Origin: Streptomyces sp. NBC_01381
Lineage (GTDB): Bacteria; Actinomycetota; Actinomycetes; Streptomycetales; Streptomycetaceae
Length of the DNA: 64,000 bases
Reading direction: 5' to 3'
Assembly (NCBI RefSeq): GCF_026340305.1
Contig: NZ_JAPEPI010000002.1
Coordinates: 2,170,001-2,234,000 of the forward strand
The notes under the pieces were generated by a model that saw only the letters and a list, made by a program, of their open reading frames with translations, was not told the DNA's origin and ran no database searches. The position numbers and the translations under genes are program-made. Within the stretch, counting starts at the first letter, position 1. Each line of letters begins with the position of its first letter. This document shows positions 60,108-64,000 of the stretch, in pieces.

Positions 60108-60863
60108 ATGAGGTTTCCGCTTCGAGACACGGTCGCCGTCGCCGCCGGGGCCCTGGCACCGTTTGCCGCGGCTCTCGTGCTGATGCCGTTCCGGACGTCC
60201 GTCACGCACACCAATCTCGCGCTGCTGCTCGTGGTCGTCGTCGTGGCCGTCTCGGCCCTGGGGAACCGCTGGGCGGGGGCGCTCGCCGCACTGTCGGCCG
60301 TCGCGTGGTTCGACTTCTTCCACACCGAGCCGTATCAGAGCTTCCACATTCAGGACCGGGCCGACGTCGAGACCGCCGTCCTGCTCCTGGTCGTCGGCGT
60401 GATCGTGTCCCAGCTGGCCGCGCGCGGCCGGACACTGGAACGCGTCGCGGTCACGGATGCCTCCTACCTGGAGCGGCTGCACGGCACGACGCGCCTGGTC
60501 CGATTCAGTACGTCCTCCGACGACATCGTCCGGCGTGTCCGGCAGGAGCTGACCGAGGTTCTGGAGCTGCGGGCGTGTCGCTTCGAGGGCGGCCAACTCA
60601 CCGGACGTCCGCCGCGGCTGGAGCCGGACGGGAGCGTGAAGGTGGCCGGCTGGATCTGGGACCTGGAGTGGCAGGGCTGGCCGGACGGCGAGATCGAACT
60701 GCGTGCCATTGCGTACGGGCGGTATCAGGGCCGCTTCATGATGACGCCCGCACCCGGCTCCGTGCCGCCGCCGCTGGAGGCCCGGCTCGTCGCCGTCGAC
60801 CTGGCGTCGCAGGCCGCTGCCGCGCTGGACGACGACGGTGTCATGGCAGGCTCGAGACCCTGA
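60108..60863 (+). CDS. DUF4118-domain membrane protein, KdpD-like sensor module without kinase
   Basis: ATG 60108 (GAGGTGG upstream) gives 251 residues. Four helices (DTVAVAAGALAPFAAALVLM, LALLLVVVVVAVSALGNRWA, GALAALSAVAWFDFFHTEPY and VETAVLLLVVGVIVSQLAAR) match the DUF4118 membrane bundle of KdpD, including the W-F-D-F-F-x-T-x-P-Y-x-S-F signature. A GAF-like cytoplasmic part (about 120-235) follows, but no histidine-kinase domain. It is divergent from the permease and probably senses membrane or potassium state. Confidence 0.85.
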   Translation: MRFPLRDTVAVAAGALAPFAAALVLMPFRTSVTHTNLALLLVVVVVAVSALGNRWAGALAALSAVAWFDFFHTEPYQSFHIQDRADVETAVLLLVVGVIVSQLAARGRTLERVAVTDASYLERLHGTTRLVRFSTSSDDIVRRVRQELTEVLELRACRFEGGQLTGRPPRLEPDGSVKVAGWIWDLEWQGWPDGEIELRAIAYGRYQGRFMMTPAPGSVPPPLEARLVAVDLASQAAAALDDDGVMAGSRP

Positions 60864-61564
60864 ACGCCGAGTAGGCCGTGTCCGACTCGACTGGACGCGC
60901 CGGGCGAGCCGGTCGAGGTCGTCGGCTCCGCTCAGCAGGGTTCCGCTGCCGACGGAGAAGCGGGCGTCGGCTTCCAGGAGCAGCGGGAGAGGTGGGTTGG
61001 TGAGGAGGACCCGCAGCTCGATGTGGACCCGGCCGCCGTCCGTGTCGCTCAGGCCGTGGACGGTTACCCGGCGGCGTCCACGGCCAGCGGCAGGGCGAGC
61101 AACAGCCCGGCCCAGCCGTGCGGTCAGCCGATACCGGTCCGCCTTGACGAGGTACCTCTGCGGCCTCGGCCAACTTTGAGGCGTGGTCGACGGATCCGGC
61201 GATGTGGTGGACGTATTCGTGCCTCGGCAGCGACGCTCGCGGGGCGCGGGGCGAGGGCACGGCAGCCGGATGGGGCGGCGGCCGTGCCCCCGCAGCCCGG
61301 GGACGGTCAGGCCACTGACGTCCACGGTCTGGTGAGCGACCGAGGAGAAAACTTAGACGCTCACGGAGGTCTCGGAAGCACCTGAACGCCCGAATTGACG
61401 GCCCTCTGACAGCCGTTGGGCAGCGCCTGTCAAGGCCCCGTCAAAGGGGGCGCCATCGGCATCAGGGGTGCGTCAAGGGGGACTGATCATGGCCGAAACG
61501 GGCCGCAGACTCGTCGCCACGGGGGATCGGACGGCTGTCCGAACGTGTGAGGTGGGAGGGTCGC
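60864..61564. other. Relic or promoter DNA, no intact gene
   Basis: Minus-strand frames give RHEYVHHIAGSVDHASKLAE (about 61222) and, shifted, LVKADRYRLTARLGRAVARP and VHIELRVLLTNPPLPLLLEA. This suggests a frameshifted minus-strand gene of unknown family. The right 140 bases hold the repeats before the next gene. Confidence 0.4.
61428..61478. promoter_or_regulatory. 19-bp motif, sites 3a and 3b (sensor-like gene promoter)
   Basis: TGTCAAGGCCCCGTCAAAG (61428-61446) and CATCAGGGGTGCGTCAAGG (61460-61478). Half-sites start at 61429, 61440, 61461 and 61472, giving spacings of 11, 21 and 11. Site 3b ends 86 bases before GTG 61565. Confidence 0.62.
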
Positions 61565-63148
61565 GTGGCTGCCACTACTGGTATCGCGCAAGGTCCGGAC
61601 TCGACGGCCCGGACCGTCACCACACCGACAGGGGCAGCCGAACGACCGGCGGGCCGTTCCGGTCCGCGGCCACGAGGGGGCCGCGGACCGGACGGCCCCT
61701 CCGGCAGCCCGGCGGACCGCGTCCTTGAGAGCACCAGGAACCGCCTGCGCTTCCTGCGCCGCCGCTTCTGGGACACCCTGCCCGCCCGCCTGCGCCTGCT
61801 CCGTACCGCGATCCTGTTGCTCACGGCCGCCTGCGCCGGCCTGCTCGTCATATCCGGACTCGCCGCCTCAGGTACCTGGGACGCCATATCCGGCCGCCAC
61901 GCTCCCCGCACGGTGAGCGCCGCCGGCCTCAACCTCGCCCTCAACGACATGGACGCCCAGGCCGTCAACTCCCTGCTGGCGAACGGCAACGCGGGCAAGG
62001 GCCGGATGGCCGTCCCGTACGACAAGGCCATTCAGCTGTACGACGAGGCACGCCGGAGCGTCAGCCGCGAACTGCGCACCCTCGCTGTGGCGGCGGAGGA
62101 CGACGCCCAGGCCCAGCGAACCGTCGAGCTCCTCACCGATGACTTCGCCCGTTACCAGGAGTTCATCGGACGCGCCCTGGAGAACGACACCCGATCCGGC
62201 GGCAAGGCGGCCGCCGTCGACGACTACCGCAACGCCAACGACCTGCTCAGCCGGCGGCTCCTGCCCGAGGCCCGCAGCCTCGTCGAAGCCAACGACGGGC
62301 AGTTCGAGGCCGCCTACGCCGCCGAACGCGCCGACCTCGGCGCACAGTCGGCACTGCTTCTGGCCCTCGGCGCCGCACTCCTTGCCGCACTCGTGCTGCT
62401 CCAGTGGTACCTCGCCCGCCGTTTCCACCGCGTGCTCAACCCCGGCCTAATCGCCGCCACCGTCTGCGCCCTCACCGCTGTCGTCCTCGGAACCCAGGCC
62501 CTCACCGCCACCTCCGAGCAGCTCCGTCTCGCCCGCCGCGACGCCTTCGACTCCGTCGTCGCCCTCTCCCGAGCCCGCGCGATCGCCTACGACGCCAATG
62601 CCGAAGAAAGTCGCTACCTCCTCGACAGGGACCACCGCAGCGCACACGAGGCGGCGTTCCTGGCCAAGTCGCAGAGCCTGTACGGGATGGAGGGCGCCGG
62701 CCTCGCGTCGTACGAGCCGCAGCTCGCCGCGACGTGGCAGGCATACCGTCGCGATCACCACGACAAGCGGTTCACCGGAGAGTTCCGGCGGGAGCTGGAC
62801 AACATTACCTTCGCCGGGGAGCGAGCCGCCGCCGAACGGACTGTCGAGGCGTACGCCGTGTACCAGCGGGACGACCGCACCATCCGGTCGCTGGTAGCAG
62901 CCGGCAAGGAACAGGAAGCCGTCGCCTTCTGCATCAGCTGGGAGCCGGGGAAGTCCAACGCCCACTTCGGCGCGTGGATGACCGCCCTCGACGAGGTCAC
63001 CGGCATCAACCGCGGCGCCTTCGACACGGCCGCCGACGACGGCAGGGATGCGGTCACCGGGCTCCTGCCCTGGGCAGTCGCCGCCCTCCTCGCCGCCGTC
63101 GTGCTCGCCACCCTGGGCCTGCGCCCCCGACTCGCCGAATTCCGCTGA
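61565..63148 (+). CDS. Large four-helix sensor-like membrane protein
   Basis: I use GTG 61565 (GGGAGGG upstream). The 527-residue protein has a disordered N-terminus (about 1-75) and helix 1 LLRTAILLLTAACAGLLVIS. A helical outer domain (about 110-250) carries LNLALNDMDAQAVNSLLANG. Helices 2 and 3 are SALLLALGAALLAALVLLQW and LIAATVCALTAVVLGTQALT, followed by a second outer helical domain and helix 4 LLPWAVAALLAAVVLATLGL. The duplicated four-helix-bundle layout resembles chemoreceptor-type sensors but lacks a signalling domain, so it probably works with partners. Function unknown; its promoter motif is shared with the potassium genes. Confidence 0.72.
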   Translation: MAATTGIAQGPDSTARTVTTPTGAAERPAGRSGPRPRGGRGPDGPSGSPADRVLESTRNRLRFLRRRFWDTLPARLRLLRTAILLLTAACAGLLVISGLAASGTWDAISGRHAPRTVSAAGLNLALNDMDAQAVNSLLANGNAGKGRMAVPYDKAIQLYDEARRSVSRELRTLAVAAEDDAQAQRTVELLTDDFARYQEFIGRALENDTRSGGKAAAVDDYRNANDLLSRRLLPEARSLVEANDGQFEAAYAAERADLGAQSALLLALGAALLAALVLLQWYLARRFHRVLNPGLIAATVCALTAVVLGTQALTATSEQLRLARRDAFDSVVALSRARAIAYDANAEESRYLLDRDHRSAHEAAFLAKSQSLYGMEGAGLASYEPQLAATWQAYRRDHHDKRFTGEFRRELDNITFAGERAAAERTVEAYAVYQRDDRTIRSLVAAGKEQEAVAFCISWEPGKSNAHFGAWMTALDEVTGINRGAFDTAADDGRDAVTGLLPWAVAALLAAVVLATLGLRPRLAEFR

Positions 63149-63164
63149 ACGGACGGCCGTCCGT
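63149..63164. terminator. Perfect 16-bp palindrome after the stop codon
   Basis: ACGGACGGCCGTCCGT, immediately after the stop of the sensor-like gene. Without a loop it is a weak hairpin; it could instead be a protein-binding palindrome. Confidence 0.4.
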
Positions 63165-63204
63165 AAGAGACCTGCCAAGACGCCGTCAGCATCCCCCGGC
63201 ATGC

Positions 63205-63223
63205 CGCCAGAGACCCGTCAAGG
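63205..63223. promoter_or_regulatory. 19-bp motif, site 4 (before kdpD)
   Basis: CGCCAGAGACCCGTCAAGG, with half-sites 11 bases apart and the left half weaker. It lies about 98 bases before the start of the KdpD homology. Confidence 0.5.
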
Positions 63224-63321
63224 TGCTCGTGCACGTGGCGCGCCCCGAGTTTCCTCGGGGCAGGACATCCGCGAGGAATGGACGAGGAAGAGAAAGCGAG
63301 TGGGTCGCTCATGAGTATGTT

Positions 63322-64000
63322 CTGAGCCTTACCGCGCCGCGGGAGTCCGCTGCCTCGCAGATCCGTCCGGGGAGGCTCAAGGTCTTCGTCGGCGCCGCGA
63401 CCGGTGTCGGCAAGACGTACCGGATGCTGGACGAGGGCCTGCGCAGGGCCGCCCGCCCGCACACCGAGGCGTTGCTCGGACGCCTGGAGAGCCTGGAGCC
63501 GGTACGAGTCGGTCACCACGGACGCATACGCCGGGAACTCGACCTCGACGGCGCGCTGCACCGCAGACCCGGGCTGCTCCTCGTCGACGACCTCGCGCAC
63601 ACCAACGCGCCGGGTCACCGCAACGCCCGGCGCCGGCAGGACATCGTGGAACTGCTCGCGGCGGGCATCGACGTCGTCACCACGGTGAACGTCCAGTCCT
63701 TGGAATCGCTCAGCGACGTCGTCGAGAAGATCACCGGTGTGCCCCGGGGCGAGACCGTCCCCGACGCCGTCACCGCGCTGCGCGAACTCGCCCTGCTCTG
63801 GGTCCGCGCCGACAGGGCGGCTTCCACGCGCTCGTCCAACTCGTCCGGGACGGCGTCCCGGTGTGACGGGGAGGATTCAGGCGTTGCCGGTACCGGTGGG
63901 CAGGATGATGTCGTACGGGAACTCTCGCTGCCGGCGCAGGAAAGTGAGCCGTATCCGAACCTCTCCGGCGCCGTCCGCCAGGGCGGGCTGTCCGGTGATG
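63322..64000 (+). pseudogene. kdpD: KdpD sensor-kinase N-terminal domain, decaying, runs off the window
   Basis: The frame reads GRLKVFVGAATGVGKTYRML (Walker A-like KdpD motif), RRELDLDGALHRRPGLLLVD, DLAHTNAPGHRNARRRQDIV, ELLAAGIDVVTTVNVQSLES and VVEKITGVPRGETVPD, the cytoplasmic regulatory domain of KdpD. Two in-frame gaps are evident: about 17 residues before PHTEALL, and about 45 between ETVPD and TALRELALLW. After A-L-L-W the sequence becomes unrelated. There is no in-frame ATG/GTG start before the homology. The gene has probably lost function; the right part lies outside the window. Confidence 0.7.

Noticed and set aside
60006..61325. 439-codon minus-strand frame
   Set aside because: Its left half is antisense to the DUF4118 gene. 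Only a short right part looks protein-like and is reported as a relic region.
1..64000. CRISPR arrays, tRNA and rRNA genes
   Set aside because: No regularly spaced identical repeats with unique spacers, no cloverleaf with a plausible TTCGA arm, and no rRNA-like segment were noticed. Reading by eye could miss a single tRNA.

Overview
The window is high-GC actinobacterial DNA, almost certainly Streptomyces. The signs are strong third-position GC bias, frequent GTG/TTG starts, a CspA - DEAD-box helicase - CBS cluster, DUF5994 proteins, SARP/AfsR-type remnants, many small secreted proteins and Kdp-type potassium genes. It reads as a decayed accessory region, such as a chromosome arm, an integrated element scar or a large linear plasmid. 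Short islands of intact genes are separated by dense, nested and mostly dead insertion sequences.

Layout. 0-6.3 kb: the 3' end of an isocyanide-synthase gene, an IS110 end, an IS5 transposase with a one-base deletion, relics including a DUF3375 (Wadjet JetA-type) fragment, and an intact secreted protein + lipoprotein operon. 6.6-12.2 kb: an ABC exporter (permease and ATPase) and a two-component system, all on the minus strand, sharing a CCGATAC direct-repeat motif. 12.2-16.3 kb: nested IS110 and IS5-family DNA, a pcaD stub and relics. 16.5-20.1 kb: cold-shock cluster (csp, helicase, CBS protein, small conserved protein) and a possible GvpU-like protein. 20.7-25.7 kb: a long structured leader before a MerR-like gene, then two DUF5994 genes flanking a small membrane protein and a band-7 protein, and a STAS protein. 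26-41 kb: more IS110/ISL3/IS256/IS5 fragments around a rhomboid-like protein, a PAP2-like protein, a chitin-binding fragment, a DUF817 protein, a GNAT relic, a methyltransferase and a PD-(D/E)XK-like nuclease. 40.8-43.6 kb: a divergent Lrp-type regulator and a 14-helix drug exporter. 43.7-57.4 kb: transposase relics, a GntR regulator, an 843-codon in-frame fusion of an IS21 transposase with a regulator, a Crp gene split by an IS, and broken HAD, PhyH and integrase genes. 57.7-64 kb: a KimA/APC-type permease, a DUF4118 membrane protein, a large four-helix sensor-like membrane protein and a decaying kdpD; a shared 19-bp motif lies about 86-101 bases before each of these.

The most interesting signals are non-coding. 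(1) The left ends of the IS110 copies recur at least seven times and carry a loop that repeats the element's right terminus, as expected for an IS110 bridge RNA. (2) A 735-base leader with seven GCAGTNCC repeats and a 14-bp hairpin sits just before the MerR-like start. (3) Phased direct repeats mark likely operators of OmpR-family regulators in two separate clusters.

All family names come from motif reading by eye. No database search was run.
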